Positions 26,141-35,177 are shown, counted from the stretch's first letter. The stretch is DNA of 64,000 nt from an uncultured Ruminococcus sp. (GCA_946413815.1 CAMKMD010000002.1:62001-126000); one strand, 5' to 3'. Notes: a model not told the origin generated them from the letters alone. Program-made: numbers and translations.

Positions 26141-26611
26141 ATGGTTATCATCGAACTTGAAAACGGAAAAAAGATCAAGATAGAGCTCTACCCCGATATT
26201 GCGCCTATCTCCTGTGAGAACTTCGAGAAGCTCGTAAAGAGCGGCTTCTATGACGGTCTCACATTCCACCGTGTCATCCCCGGATTCATGATCCAGGGCG
26301 GATGCCCCGAGGGTACCGGCACAGGCGGCCCCGGCTGGACGATCAAGGGCGAATTCTCTGCCAACGGCGTCAAGAACGATCTCAAGCACACAAGAGGCGT
26401 TCTCTCCATGGCACGCTCCATGATGCCCAATTCCGCAGGCTCACAGTTCTTCATCATGCACCAGGATGCTCCCCACCTTGACGGCCAGTACGCTGCTTTC
26501 GGCAAGGTAGTAGAGGGTATGGAGGCAGTTGACGAGATCGCAGAGACTGCCACAGATTTCAGGGACAAGCCCCTCGAGCCGCAGATCATGAAGCGTGTTA
26601 CCATCGAGTAA
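26141..26611 (+). CDS. Cyclophilin-type peptidyl-prolyl isomerase
   Basis: 156 residues, a compact cytoplasmic cyclophilin. Core motifs: FHRVIPGFMIQGG (catalytic Arg), GEF, RGVLSMAR, AGSQFFIMHQDAPHLDGQYAAFGKV split by the usual loop. It speeds cis-trans isomerisation of proline bonds. Start ATG at 26141 with GGAGG 8 nt upstream; an in-frame ATG 15 nt earlier overlaps that site and is rejected. No signal peptide. Confidence 0.94.
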   Translation: MVIIELENGKKIKIELYPDIAPISCENFEKLVKSGFYDGLTFHRVIPGFMIQGGCPEGTGTGGPGWTIKGEFSANGVKNDLKHTRGVLSMARSMMPNSAGSQFFIMHQDAPHLDGQYAAFGKVVEGMEAVDEIAETATDFRDKPLEPQIMKRVTIE

Positions 26612-26624
26612 GGAGGTCTGCTGA

Positions 26625-26828
26625 ATGGGACTCAATTTCAGAAAAAGTTTCAAGCTGAACAAGTTCATCAGGATCAACAAGACCAAGAAGGGCTACAGCG
26701 TTACTTTATGCGGAAAGAAGCTCCACCTCACACTCAACAGCAAGAAAAAACTCACCGCTTCCATCCCCGGCACAGGTATTTCCTATGATACCACCATCGG
26801 CGGAAAAAAGAAGACGGACAAGAAGTAA
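26625..26828 (+). CDS. DUF4236 small basic protein
   Basis: 67 residues. It starts MGLNFRKSFKLNKFIRIN and has a KKGYSV strand and the TASIPGTGISYDT end that define DUF4236. Function unknown. AAGGAGG lies about 8 nt before the ATG. It follows the cyclophilin by 13 bp and precedes a strong terminator, so it closes that transcript. Confidence 0.85.
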   Translation: MGLNFRKSFKLNKFIRINKTKKGYSVTLCGKKLHLTLNSKKKLTASIPGTGISYDTTIGGKKKTDKK

Positions 26829-26880
26829 TTACGCAGCATATACCAGAGTATATTTCCCGCATACACTGCGGGTAAAGATC

Positions 26881-26915
26881 AAGGCACCTTTGCTATTGAA
26901 GCAGAGGTGCCTTTT
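26881..26915 (+). terminator. Rho-independent terminator after the DUF4236 gene
   Basis: AAGGCACCT pairs with AGGTGCCTT around a 15-nt loop, followed by five T. It separates this unit from the convergent LRR gene. Confidence 0.85.
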
Positions 26916-26947
26916 TACGTTCAGCGCATTATGTATACACGCCTTTT

Positions 26948-29947
26948 TCAGTCACTTATGAACATTGATTCAGCCGGGAATTTATCGATGACTCCCGCAT
27001 CATATTTCTGTATAGCGATGGCGTCGCCGCCTGTGATGCCTTCTTCACCGTCGCAGTCAGCATTTTCATAACCGTAATACGTCAGAGGATATTTGTAATT
27101 GTCTGCGATATACTGTAGAACTGCTACTGCATCCGATACGGTAACTTTCCCGTCCTCATTGGCATCGCCGTACATTGGATAATGTTCCCAGGCGGAGAAA
27201 TAGTTGTAGCCGATATCGGCATCCCTGAACAGGAATTCGTTTCCCGTCATATCGCTTTTCTTTTTCAGTTCCTCCCACTGCCTGCTCGTTCCGCCGTATC
27301 TTACATCACGCAGGCTTTCACAGCCTTCAAAGGCATTCTTGCTGATATGCTCCACACTTTCCGGTATGTAAACAGTACTCATTCTGTAGCACATTGAGAA
27401 TACGCCCTCGCCGATGCTCTTTACCCCGTCAGGTATGTCGAGCCTCTCCAGACTGCGGCAGTGTCCGAATGCACCGTCGCCGATGGTGCGTACTGACGAG
27501 GGGATATCGATGCCCGATATATTCGAACATCCGTAGAAGGCCTGACTTCCGATGCTTTTTACTCCTTCCGGGATATACACGGATTCAAGCGAGCTGCAGC
27601 CCATGAGTACCCTGTCGCATATACTATCAGTACCTTGATCGAAATCCACTAAGGTCAGTTCATCACATCTGCTGAACACTTCGCTGCCCATAGTTTTTAT
27701 GCTGCCGGGCAGGTTCACAGTCGAAAGCCTTGTTCCTCTGAAAGCCCTGTCACCTATCTCAGTGACCGTGTCCGGTATAGTGATGTAGGAAAGCGACTTG
27801 CATCCTTCAAATGCGTAGTCTCCGATCTTTGTAACTGTTTTGGGAATGTCTACAGTGTATGATGCGTTTTTTCCGTCAACAAGGACGCCGTTTATGATGA
27901 TGCAGGGGTTCTCCCTTCCCCATTCAGTCCATGCAAATGCATCTTCGCCGATATGCTCTATGGTAGACGGCAGCTCTACTCTGCCAAGATTGCTGCACCA
28001 GCCAAAGGCACGGTCTCCGATATATGTCACGCCCTCCGGTATTTCTACAGCACACAAAGTGTCATTGTATGCGAATGCCTCGGCCTTTACAGCTGTAACA
28101 GGAACGCCCTCTATCCTGGACGGTATCCTGACTTCTTCCGGCTCAGCCCATTCATCATAGCCCTTTACCTCGGCATGGTCACTATAGAGCTCATAGTACA
28201 GATCGCCGTTTTTTACAGTTACCGATGAGCCTTCGGAAAGATCGAGCTCACCGAGATGGAGCTCTGCATTTTTAAGCAGCGCGTCATTGCCTGTATCGGG
28301 AATGGTTATTGCATCCCACTGAGCCTTTATACCGTCAAAATACACATCCTTCAGGCCTGTACAGCCTTCAAATGCGTTCCAGCCGACAGCTTCAAGACTG
28401 ATAGGGAAATGTATGGACGTCATATCTGTACAGTCCTTGAAAGCCTCATCCTCGATGATACGTACACCCTCAGGTATGACAAGCTCACCATTGACATTCT
28501 TTGCATCCAGCAGGATACCGGAGACAACAGCGATATTATCCTTGCTGAGCATATCTTCCAGCCAGGGAGTGCCTTCAAAAGCACGGACCTGCACATTGCT
28601 CAGAACATCCGGCAGTTTTACTTTTGCAAGTGAGGTACAGCCTTCAAATGCACCTTCATATATGCGGTCAAGGCTGTCGGGGGGCTCTATCTCTTCAAGA
28701 CTCGTACAGCCCTCAAAAGCGTTGTTGGAGATGACCTCCATCCTCTCCGGCCATACGATGTTCTTCAGGGATGTACAGCCCGAACACAGATTGTTTGCGA
28801 TACTGAACTCATCGACAGGCATCTTTAATGACACAAGGGAGGTGCATCCCGCTAAGGCGCATTCGTCTACCGTTACGACACTGTCAGGGAAGCTGATCTC
28901 AGTAAGCGAGGTGCAGTTGCGGAATGCATAGGAACCTACAGCTGTAAGACTGCCGTCATGCAGACCTATTTCTTTAAGGCTCCTGCAGCCGTCAAAGGCA
29001 TACCTCTTTATGTAATACACCGAAGACGGGATATCTATGCCTGTCAGCTTCTCACAGTTCCGGAATGCACCTTCTATGATTTCTGTCACCGTAGAAGGTA
29101 TAGTGACGGAAGTGAGTTCAGCGCAGTCCCTGAAAGCCTCAGTGGATACAAGATCCAGGCCGGAGGACAGTGTAACTTTTTTCAGTCCGGAGCGTGCAAA
29201 GGCCTCAGCACCGAATTCCTTCAGCCTGCCCGGTACAGTTATCTCTTCAAGAGAGGTACAGCTGTCAAAGGCATTCGAACAGAGATATTCCAGTCCCTTG
29301 GGCAGCTCTATATCTGCAAGCTTATCGCAGCAGGAAAAGGCGCTGGCACCTATCGTCTTTACGCCGCTGTGCAGTGTGACCTTCGTGATATCCTTGCAGC
29401 CCATGAATGCTTCGTCACATATTACCGTGACGTTCTCAGGAATGACTACCTCCCCCTTGCACTCCTTTCCGTCAAGAAGCAAAGCGCCGATTATCAGCAT
29501 TGAGTCCGTCCTCTCATGATTCTCAAGCCAGGGAGTGCCTTCGAAAGCATCCTTGTCCATTTCCGCTAATCGTTCCGGAACATTCACCTCTTCCAGGGAA
29601 GTACAGCCGCTGAAGGCACCGGAGTATATTGTCGTCACACTGTCCGGTATGTCAACAGATGTTACCTTGTTGCAGTCCCGGAAGGCGCTGTAGCTTATTG
29701 ATGTGACAGGTACTCCGTTGACTTCCGCCGGTATGGCTATTTCGCCTTCTGCGTCTTTGCTGCAGCCGACAAGTGAAGCATAATCTTCGTATACAGTAAA
29801 GGTAAGGTCCCCTAAAACAGCGTCCTCGTCCGCAGCCGATGCAGTTATTGCCGGTACAGCGGGTATCCCGCCGTATGCTGCCGGGACTGATGAGACTGCT
29901 GCGATACAGGCCGCCGCCATAGCAGCGATTATTTTATTTGTTTTCAT
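26948..29947 (-). CDS. BspA-like leucine-rich-repeat surface protein with C-terminal dockerin
   Basis: 999 residues. A signal peptide (1-38, ending near ASAADE) is followed by about 25-30 LRR_5 repeats of 22-23 residues with the pattern F.GC.SL..I.IP..V..IG..AF (roughly 60-560 and 620-900). Two non-repeat inserts occur near 560-620. The C-terminus is a dockerin (about 928-990, GDANEDGKVTVSDAVAVLQY and a second loop DCDGEEGITGGDA). The same dockerin type is on the SGNH and GH5 proteins. LRR_5 proteins bind host or plant surfaces in other bacteria; here cellulosome attachment suggests substrate or partner binding. No catalytic motif seen. Confidence 0.85.
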   Translation of the reverse strand: MKTNKIIAAMAAACIAAVSSVPAAYGGIPAVPAITASAADEDAVLGDLTFTVYEDYASLVGCSKDAEGEIAIPAEVNGVPVTSISYSAFRDCNKVTSVDIPDSVTTIYSGAFSGCTSLEEVNVPERLAEMDKDAFEGTPWLENHERTDSMLIIGALLLDGKECKGEVVIPENVTVICDEAFMGCKDITKVTLHSGVKTIGASAFSCCDKLADIELPKGLEYLCSNAFDSCTSLEEITVPGRLKEFGAEAFARSGLKKVTLSSGLDLVSTEAFRDCAELTSVTIPSTVTEIIEGAFRNCEKLTGIDIPSSVYYIKRYAFDGCRSLKEIGLHDGSLTAVGSYAFRNCTSLTEISFPDSVVTVDECALAGCTSLVSLKMPVDEFSIANNLCSGCTSLKNIVWPERMEVISNNAFEGCTSLEEIEPPDSLDRIYEGAFEGCTSLAKVKLPDVLSNVQVRAFEGTPWLEDMLSKDNIAVVSGILLDAKNVNGELVIPEGVRIIEDEAFKDCTDMTSIHFPISLEAVGWNAFEGCTGLKDVYFDGIKAQWDAITIPDTGNDALLKNAELHLGELDLSEGSSVTVKNGDLYYELYSDHAEVKGYDEWAEPEEVRIPSRIEGVPVTAVKAEAFAYNDTLCAVEIPEGVTYIGDRAFGWCSNLGRVELPSTIEHIGEDAFAWTEWGRENPCIIINGVLVDGKNASYTVDIPKTVTKIGDYAFEGCKSLSYITIPDTVTEIGDRAFRGTRLSTVNLPGSIKTMGSEVFSRCDELTLVDFDQGTDSICDRVLMGCSSLESVYIPEGVKSIGSQAFYGCSNISGIDIPSSVRTIGDGAFGHCRSLERLDIPDGVKSIGEGVFSMCYRMSTVYIPESVEHISKNAFEGCESLRDVRYGGTSRQWEELKKKSDMTGNEFLFRDADIGYNYFSAWEHYPMYGDANEDGKVTVSDAVAVLQYIADNYKYPLTYYGYENADCDGEEGITGGDAIAIQKYDAGVIDKFPAESMFISD

Positions 29948-30059
29948 GGTTATCCCTCCGATCAGATCATGATGTCATTTCCGCAAAGCGGTATCCCACG
30001 AAGAAATCCGATCCCTTCTGCGTCTGCGTGAGAATACTCTGCCATAATATGATATTACC

Positions 30060-30088
30060 ATTATATCACACTATACAGGCAATTTCAA
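30060..30088 (-). promoter_or_regulatory. Promoter of the LRR-dockerin gene
   Basis: TTGAAA (30083-30088), 17 bp, TATAAT (30060-30065), minus strand. It leaves a leader of about 105 nt before the start at 29947, in which I see no clear structure. Confidence 0.75.
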
Positions 30089-30245
30089 GCCCTTTGAACA
30101 TTCCCCCTCCCACCTGCACAGTATGATGACGGAGCATTGCTATTTCTTCATAAATATGATACAATATAGTAAGAGCCTGCGCTGGCGGCGCAGGTCCATG
30201 ACGAAGCATACAAAACTGCCGTATAAACAGTAAAGGAGAAAAATC

Positions 30246-30878
30246 ATGAAGGTACTTATAATCAACGGAAGTCCCCGTACAGACGGAAACACTTCTGTAG
30301 CCGTAAACGAGATAGCAAAAACCCTTGACGAAGAAGGCATCACAGCAGAGGTCTGTCAGATAGGAAACAGTAACATAAGAGGATGTATCGCCTGCAACAG
30401 ATGCGCAGAGCTCGGACGCTGCATATTCGATGACGGGGTGAACGAGATCGCAGAGGCATTCAGGGAGGCTGACGGCCTTATCGTAGCTTCTCCCGTATAC
30501 TATGCCTCAGCGAATGCTACCCTTATCGCCTGCCTTGACAGACTTTTCTACAGCACCCATTTTGACAAGAGGATGAAGGTGGGCGCAAGCGTAGCAGTAG
30601 CAAGAAGAGGCGGCTGCTCCTCGACCTTCGATGAGCTGAACAAGTATTTCACCATCTGCGGTATGCCGGTAGTTTCAAGCACCTACTGGAACAGCGTACA
30701 CGGCAGACTGAAGGGTGAGGCTGCCTTTGATGCGGAGGGTATGCAGACCATGCGCAATCTTGCACACAACATGAGCTTTCTTATCAAGGCTGTCGCACTC
30801 GGCCGTGAGAAATACGGTATGCCCGAGATAGAGTCCGGCGCACCTACGAATTTCATCAGAGACGACCTTACCGACTAA
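30246..30878 (+). CDS. Flavodoxin-fold NAD(P)H-dependent FMN reductase
   Basis: 210 residues. The FMN phosphate loop is INGSPRTDGNT; then GCIACNRCAELGRC resembles the cysteine cluster of iron-sulfur flavoproteins, and SPVYYASANATLIACLDR holds the isoalloxazine. It is cytoplasmic and probably reduces a quinone, nitro compound or other acceptor. AAAGGAG lies about 6 nt before the ATG. Flanked by terminators, so single-gene. The exact electron acceptor cannot be inferred. Confidence 0.85.
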   Translation: MKVLIINGSPRTDGNTSVAVNEIAKTLDEEGITAEVCQIGNSNIRGCIACNRCAELGRCIFDDGVNEIAEAFREADGLIVASPVYYASANATLIACLDRLFYSTHFDKRMKVGASVAVARRGGCSSTFDELNKYFTICGMPVVSSTYWNSVHGRLKGEAAFDAEGMQTMRNLAHNMSFLIKAVALGREKYGMPEIESGAPTNFIRDDLTD

Positions 30879-30901
30879 GAAAGACTATAAGCATAACAGT
30901 G

Positions 30902-30931
30902 GCCCTCACGGTATCAGATGTACTGTGAGGG
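30902..30931. terminator. Hairpin between convergent genes
   Basis: GCCCTCAC pairs with GTGAGGGC around a 15-nt loop. It lies between the flavoprotein and the metallohydrolase genes and probably serves both, though T runs are weak. Confidence 0.6.
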
Positions 30932-30942
30932 CTGTTCATATA

Positions 30943-32385
30943 TCATATCTCCTCCGTCCTGACGCTGTATACCTTCTTCCCGCCGTGTCCGCCGAATATC
31001 TGCCATGTGCCCGCGCCAAGGCGCTGGAAAACAGCCTTTCTCTCGGCGGCGCAAAGCTCTCTGTCGGTATCAACGGAAGTCATGAGTATAGGTGCGTAAC
31101 GGTTGTACTCTGCCTGCCGGGCGGTCATATCCCTGATATTCACGAAAATATCACCGGTAAAAGCTATACGGTGTTCAAAATCGATAAGCACGGATTCTCC
31201 AGCAAGGTGACCTCCCCTTCCTTCGTAGAGCTCAAAATGCAGCTCTCCGACATCAAGAGAACCAGTCTGTTCTATAAGCTGCTCCGTTTTCCTGCGGCTT
31301 CCGACAGACACAGTCTTTTCCGGCGGAACCGGCGCATAGGAGGTCAGCACCTTGCATATGCGTACGTAGGGCTTGTGCAGCGGATTTCTCTCCCGGAAAC
31401 CATCTCCGCCGCTGCTTTCGAGCCTGAGGCATTCCGCACTTTCACAGCTGGCATACACCTTATCAAAGAGCGGCAGGAGACCGCAGTGGTCAACATCCGC
31501 ATGGGTTATGAAGCATTTCTTTTCCCTGCTGTCAAAACCGGGGACTATGCTCCTGAAGAGCGGCAGCATCTCCTCCCTGTAGCAGGCGTAGCCCGTGTCT
31601 ACGAAGAGACATTCCCCGCAGCTCTGTATTATCGCTGTATTGCTGCCGCAGGGAGGTTCTATCAGCGTTACGGAGGTATTATCCGTTATCTTGTGGGAGG
31701 TCATCCTCGGCGAGAAATCACGGCCTCTCGAAGCAGCAAGAAGCTCTGCGAAACGGCTTATACTGTCGAAGGTGCGGTAGGGGGATACCCCCGATTCGTC
31801 AAGGGTCTGCATGGCAAGATTGGTATTGACTATGAGCTCATCCCTTTCCTCCGGAGATATCTCCATAGCAGAGGAAAGTTCGCTGACAAAGGTACTGTAG
31901 AAGAAGCTGTTGTCATATATCCTGTCGGCATGGTTATAATCTATCACACGAACGCTGCACAGCTTCTTTGCCTCACTGATAAAATCATCCATCCTGCCGG
32001 AACTGTCAGCAGTGAGCCCCATCTTGAAAAGCTGATATCCGCTTCCGTTCTCCTGAGAGCTTATATAGGAGATATTGAAGCTGTGGTCGCTGATCAGCCC
32101 GAGTACCGGAGTAACGCTGCCGGGTTCGTCTTTAAGACAGAACTCGAGCAGCACGACACTGCGGCTGTCACCTCCGCACTGAAGATACCCTATAGAAGCA
32201 AGCTCCTCAGCCGCTCTTTCAAGCTGCTGAGGAGTTCCTTCTGCGTCGATGAACAGCATATGCGTATCGACAGCCTTATTATAGCTTACTCTTGTGATAT
32301 TGATACCGAGGGAGGCAAAGCATCTGCTTGCTTTCAGGAATGCTCCTATATGGTCCGGCATTTTAGTCACAAATGTCCTGTTCAT
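30943..32385 (-). CDS. Two ACT domains fused to a metallo-beta-lactamase-fold hydrolase
   Basis: 480 residues. Two ACT domains come first (about 1-70 and 75-155), the second containing KDEPGSVTPVLGLI. A linker helix follows (160-215). The MBL domain (about 225-475) has VDTGY, then THADVDHCGLL, an HxDxDH variant of the zinc motif like that in ComEC-type MBLs, GHL and FTGDI, and a late GGHGG. ACT domains usually bind amino acids, so hydrolase control by an amino acid is likely. I start at ATG 32385, one base after the acyl-CoA synthetase stop, so the two are co-transcribed under the T-box. The substrate is unknown. Confidence 0.82.
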   Translation of the reverse strand: MNRTFVTKMPDHIGAFLKASRCFASLGINITRVSYNKAVDTHMLFIDAEGTPQQLERAAEELASIGYLQCGGDSRSVVLLEFCLKDEPGSVTPVLGLISDHSFNISYISSQENGSGYQLFKMGLTADSSGRMDDFISEAKKLCSVRVIDYNHADRIYDNSFFYSTFVSELSSAMEISPEERDELIVNTNLAMQTLDESGVSPYRTFDSISRFAELLAASRGRDFSPRMTSHKITDNTSVTLIEPPCGSNTAIIQSCGECLFVDTGYACYREEMLPLFRSIVPGFDSREKKCFITHADVDHCGLLPLFDKVYASCESAECLRLESSGGDGFRERNPLHKPYVRICKVLTSYAPVPPEKTVSVGSRRKTEQLIEQTGSLDVGELHFELYEGRGGHLAGESVLIDFEHRIAFTGDIFVNIRDMTARQAEYNRYAPILMTSVDTDRELCAAERKAVFQRLGAGTWQIFGGHGGKKVYSVRTEEI

Positions 32386-32386
32386 T

Positions 32387-34738
32387 TTACTTCTGATACT
32401 TTGCCTTGTCCATCTCACGGATAGCTGCACGGCGGATCTTGCCGCTGCCTACGGTCTTGGGCAGCTCAGGAACGAACTCTACCACTCTCGGGTACTTGTA
32501 AGGTGCTGTGCGCTCCTTTACGTAATCCTTTATCTCCTTGACAAGCTCCTCAGAGCCGGTCTTATCCTTGGTGAGTACGATGGTAGCCTTTACGACCTGT
32601 CCTCTGATCTCATCGGGAACGCCTGTGACTGCACATTCGAGTACATAGGGGAGCTCCATGAGAACGCTCTCGATCTCGAAGGGTCCTATGCGGTAGCCGG
32701 AGGACTTGATAACATCATCTACTCTGCCCACATACCAGAAGTAACCGTCCTCGTCAACCCATGCGGTATCGCCTGTATGATAGAAGCCGTCACGCCATGT
32801 ATCGGCGGTGTTCTCCTCGTCTCCGAAGTAGCAGAGAGCAAGGCCGGGAACGCCGTATCCGGGGGCGGTGTTGTCCTTGAGCTTTATGCAGATCTCGCCG
32901 GTCTCGCCGACACCTGCGGGAGTGCCGTCGGGGAGGAGTACCTGTACATCATACTGCGGGTTGGGCTTGCCCATGCTGCCGGGCTTGGGCTCCATGCCCA
33001 CAACGTTTGCGATGGAGAGTGTGGTCTCGGTCTGACCGAAGCCCTCCATGAGCTTGATGCCTGTTGCCTTGTAGAACTGGTAGAATACCTCGGGGTTGAG
33101 GGCTTCACCGGCGATGCAGGCATACTTGAGTGAGGAGAGATCGTACTTGGAGAGATCCTCCTTGATGAAGAAGCGGTACATTGTTGGAGGTGCGCAGAAG
33201 GAAGTGATATTGTACTTCCTGAACATGGGGAGTATATCATCTGCGTGGAAGCGGTCGAAGTCGTATACGAATACGGCAGCCTCGCACATCCACTGGCCGT
33301 AGAGCTTGCCCCAGAGTGCCTTGCCCCAGCCGGTATCGGAGATAGTGAAGTGCAGTCCGTTAGGATCGGCGTTCTGCCAGTAGCGTGCTGTCACGTAGTG
33401 GCCAAGGGGGTACTGATAGCTGTGGAGAACGAGCTTCGGATTGCCTGAGGTACCGGAGCTGAAGAAGATCAGCATAGGATCGGTGCCGCAGGGAGTCTCA
33501 GCAGTGCGCTCGAAGTGAGTGCTGTAAGAGGAGAGCTCTGCATTGAAATCACGCCAGCCCTCACGCTGACCGTTCACCATGACCTTTGTCTTTAATGTAG
33601 GAGAGGAAGCGCAGGCCTTATCTACCTCGTCAGCCACATCGCCGTCTGCGGTACAGACAATAGCGGAGACCTCGGCAGAATTGAAGCGGTATACAAGATC
33701 ATGCTCCTTGAGCATATTCGATGCGGGGATAACGAGAGCGCCTATGCGGTGAAGTGCGATTATGGAGAACCAGAACTGATAGTGGCGCTTGAGTATCAGC
33801 ATGACACGGTCGCCCTTCTTGATGCCGAGAGATCTGAAGTAGTTCGCTGTCTGACATGAATACTTCTTGATGTCCTTGAAGGTGAAGCGGCGCTCGTTCT
33901 TGTTGACATCAACGTAGATCATAGCGGTCTTGTCAGGACATTTCTCTGCCATGGCGTCAACGATATCGTAGGCAAAGTTGAACTTGTCCTGATCGGTGAA
34001 GTGTACTGCGCTGAGCACGCCCTCCTCGTTGGTCTCGCACTTTACGAACTTCTCTGATACGGGATCCATAAGGCCGGCCTTATCCACATTTGTAAGATGA
34101 TGAACGGCGGTATGCTCGCGGTATTCAGCCATTCCTGCCTTGCCGTGGGGAGCCATTACGAAGGCGTAGATCTCGCAGTCCTCGCCGCCGAGTGCGACCT
34201 CATCGTGGGGAAGGGAGCTGTCATAGTAGATAGAGTCACCCTCGTGGAGTATCTCGGTATGTGAGCCGACTGTCATACGCAGTGTGCCCTTGAGGACGAT
34301 ATCCATTTCCTGACCGGCGTGGCTCGCCATGTGCTGGGGCTGTGTGAAAGCCTCCTCGGAATAGGGGATTACTACGTGGAAGGGCTCAAGTGTCTTGTTC
34401 TTGAACTTTGATGCAAGGCGGTTGTAGGTGAAGCCCTGTCTGCGGACTATCGGCACGCCCTCGCCCTTGCGGGTAACTGTATAGCCTCTGAGCTCAGGGC
34501 TGCTGCCCTCCAGGAGCTCTGTGATATCAACATTGAATTTGGTGGCGCACTTGTAGATGAAGGTGAAGCTGAAATCCTGTTCGCCGGCTTCGAGCTTCCT
34601 GTAATCCTCTGCGGAATAGCCGGTGATATCTGCCATTTCCTCAGCAGTGATACCCAGGTCCTCGCGCAGACGTACTATTCTCTCTGCGACCTCCTTCATT
34701 TTTACCTCTGCATTCTGTGATTTCGTCATTTCGCTCAT
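32387..34738 (-). CDS. HTH-cupin regulator fused to a medium/branched-chain acyl-CoA synthetase
   Basis: 783 residues. Residues about 10-75 are an XRE-type helix-turn-helix; 110-185 form a cupin (HAGQEMDIVLKGTLRM, EGDSIYYDSSLPH). From about 245 an adenylate-forming enzyme follows with FFSSGTSGNPKLV (A3, near 425), GFGQTETT (A5), HTGDTAWVDEDGYFWYVGR and the A10 Lys in GSGKIRRAAI. The VVKATIVL segment suggests the ACSM medium-chain acyl-CoA synthetase group. HTH-cupin proteins are usually separate regulators. The gene lies just behind a T-box, so it is induced when a tRNA is uncharged. The acyl substrate is not known. Confidence 0.88.
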   Translation of the reverse strand: MSEMTKSQNAEVKMKEVAERIVRLREDLGITAEEMADITGYSAEDYRKLEAGEQDFSFTFIYKCATKFNVDITELLEGSSPELRGYTVTRKGEGVPIVRRQGFTYNRLASKFKNKTLEPFHVVIPYSEEAFTQPQHMASHAGQEMDIVLKGTLRMTVGSHTEILHEGDSIYYDSSLPHDEVALGGEDCEIYAFVMAPHGKAGMAEYREHTAVHHLTNVDKAGLMDPVSEKFVKCETNEEGVLSAVHFTDQDKFNFAYDIVDAMAEKCPDKTAMIYVDVNKNERRFTFKDIKKYSCQTANYFRSLGIKKGDRVMLILKRHYQFWFSIIALHRIGALVIPASNMLKEHDLVYRFNSAEVSAIVCTADGDVADEVDKACASSPTLKTKVMVNGQREGWRDFNAELSSYSTHFERTAETPCGTDPMLIFFSSGTSGNPKLVLHSYQYPLGHYVTARYWQNADPNGLHFTISDTGWGKALWGKLYGQWMCEAAVFVYDFDRFHADDILPMFRKYNITSFCAPPTMYRFFIKEDLSKYDLSSLKYACIAGEALNPEVFYQFYKATGIKLMEGFGQTETTLSIANVVGMEPKPGSMGKPNPQYDVQVLLPDGTPAGVGETGEICIKLKDNTAPGYGVPGLALCYFGDEENTADTWRDGFYHTGDTAWVDEDGYFWYVGRVDDVIKSSGYRIGPFEIESVLMELPYVLECAVTGVPDEIRGQVVKATIVLTKDKTGSEELVKEIKDYVKERTAPYKYPRVVEFVPELPKTVGSGKIRRAAIREMDKAKYQK

Positions 34739-34825
34739 AGTGATCTTCTCCTTTTAAAAAATGATTTTTGTACTGGAAAATGAAACGGGCGTCTGAGAAA
34801 TACTGCCGATGATTCCGGGAAAAAC

Positions 34826-35092
34826 AAAAAGCTCGTCTCAAAGAAGTTTTCTTTGAGACGAGCATCATTTACTGATTACCCGCGGTACCACTCAAATTGT
34901 GCCGCTATTGCGTAACACCACCTTCAGACTCCAGCAAGTCCTATTCATTAACGCAGAATCACGGGAACGCTTACTGTCGTTTCGGCATTCCGGCTCAGAA
35001 GGGATACACAGCATTGCTTATCACCGGCTCACACCATCCGCCGGCTCTCTGTAGACATTGGCGATACTCTGCTTGTCTTCCTCACAGCTTAT
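34826..35092 (-). ncRNA. T-box riboswitch with intrinsic terminator
   Basis: The minus-strand leader carries the T-box core AGTGGTACCGCGGG (34879-34892) followed by a 15-bp terminator hairpin (34831-34863) and a U run. Upstream Stem I signs are present: AGAGAG then CCGG with GGTGTGAG (about 35040-35050) and the loop-E AGAGTA at 35065-35070. Uncharged tRNA would stabilise the antiterminator and turn on the acyl-CoA synthetase gene. The specifier codon is not certain: if the GAAG/CTTC helix lies below the specifier loop, ATC (Ile, 35003-35005) is one reading. Confidence 0.92.
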
Positions 35093-35098
35093 GTCTGG

Positions 35099-35127
35099 AT
35101 TATATCACATAGTTTTTCGTTTGTCAA
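35099..35127 (-). promoter_or_regulatory. Promoter of the T-box operon
   Basis: TTGACA (35122-35127), 17 bp, TATAAT (35099-35104) on the minus strand. Together with the T-box it fills the 439-bp gap before 35178. Confidence 0.9.
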
Positions 35128-35177
35128 GACCTTTTTGAAAATTTTATATGATAAATATTTCTGACCATCGATAAAAC

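Noticed and set aside
27300..29650. Regularly spaced direct repeats as a possible CRISPR array
   Set aside because: They are degenerate coding repeats of 22-23 codons for the LRR_5 protein, with one continuous reading frame and no constant repeat sequence.
30925..32424. A 499-codon forward ORF opposite the ACT-metallohydrolase gene
   Set aside because: It mirrors a gene with clear ACT and MBL motifs on the other strand. Its translation shows no domain and it has no ribosome-binding site; GC-rich codon use keeps the antisense frame open.
35003..35005. Assigning isoleucine as the T-box specifier with certainty
   Set aside because: The ATC reading depends on one choice of Stem I pairing; other frames in the same loop are possible, so I left it as a candidate only.
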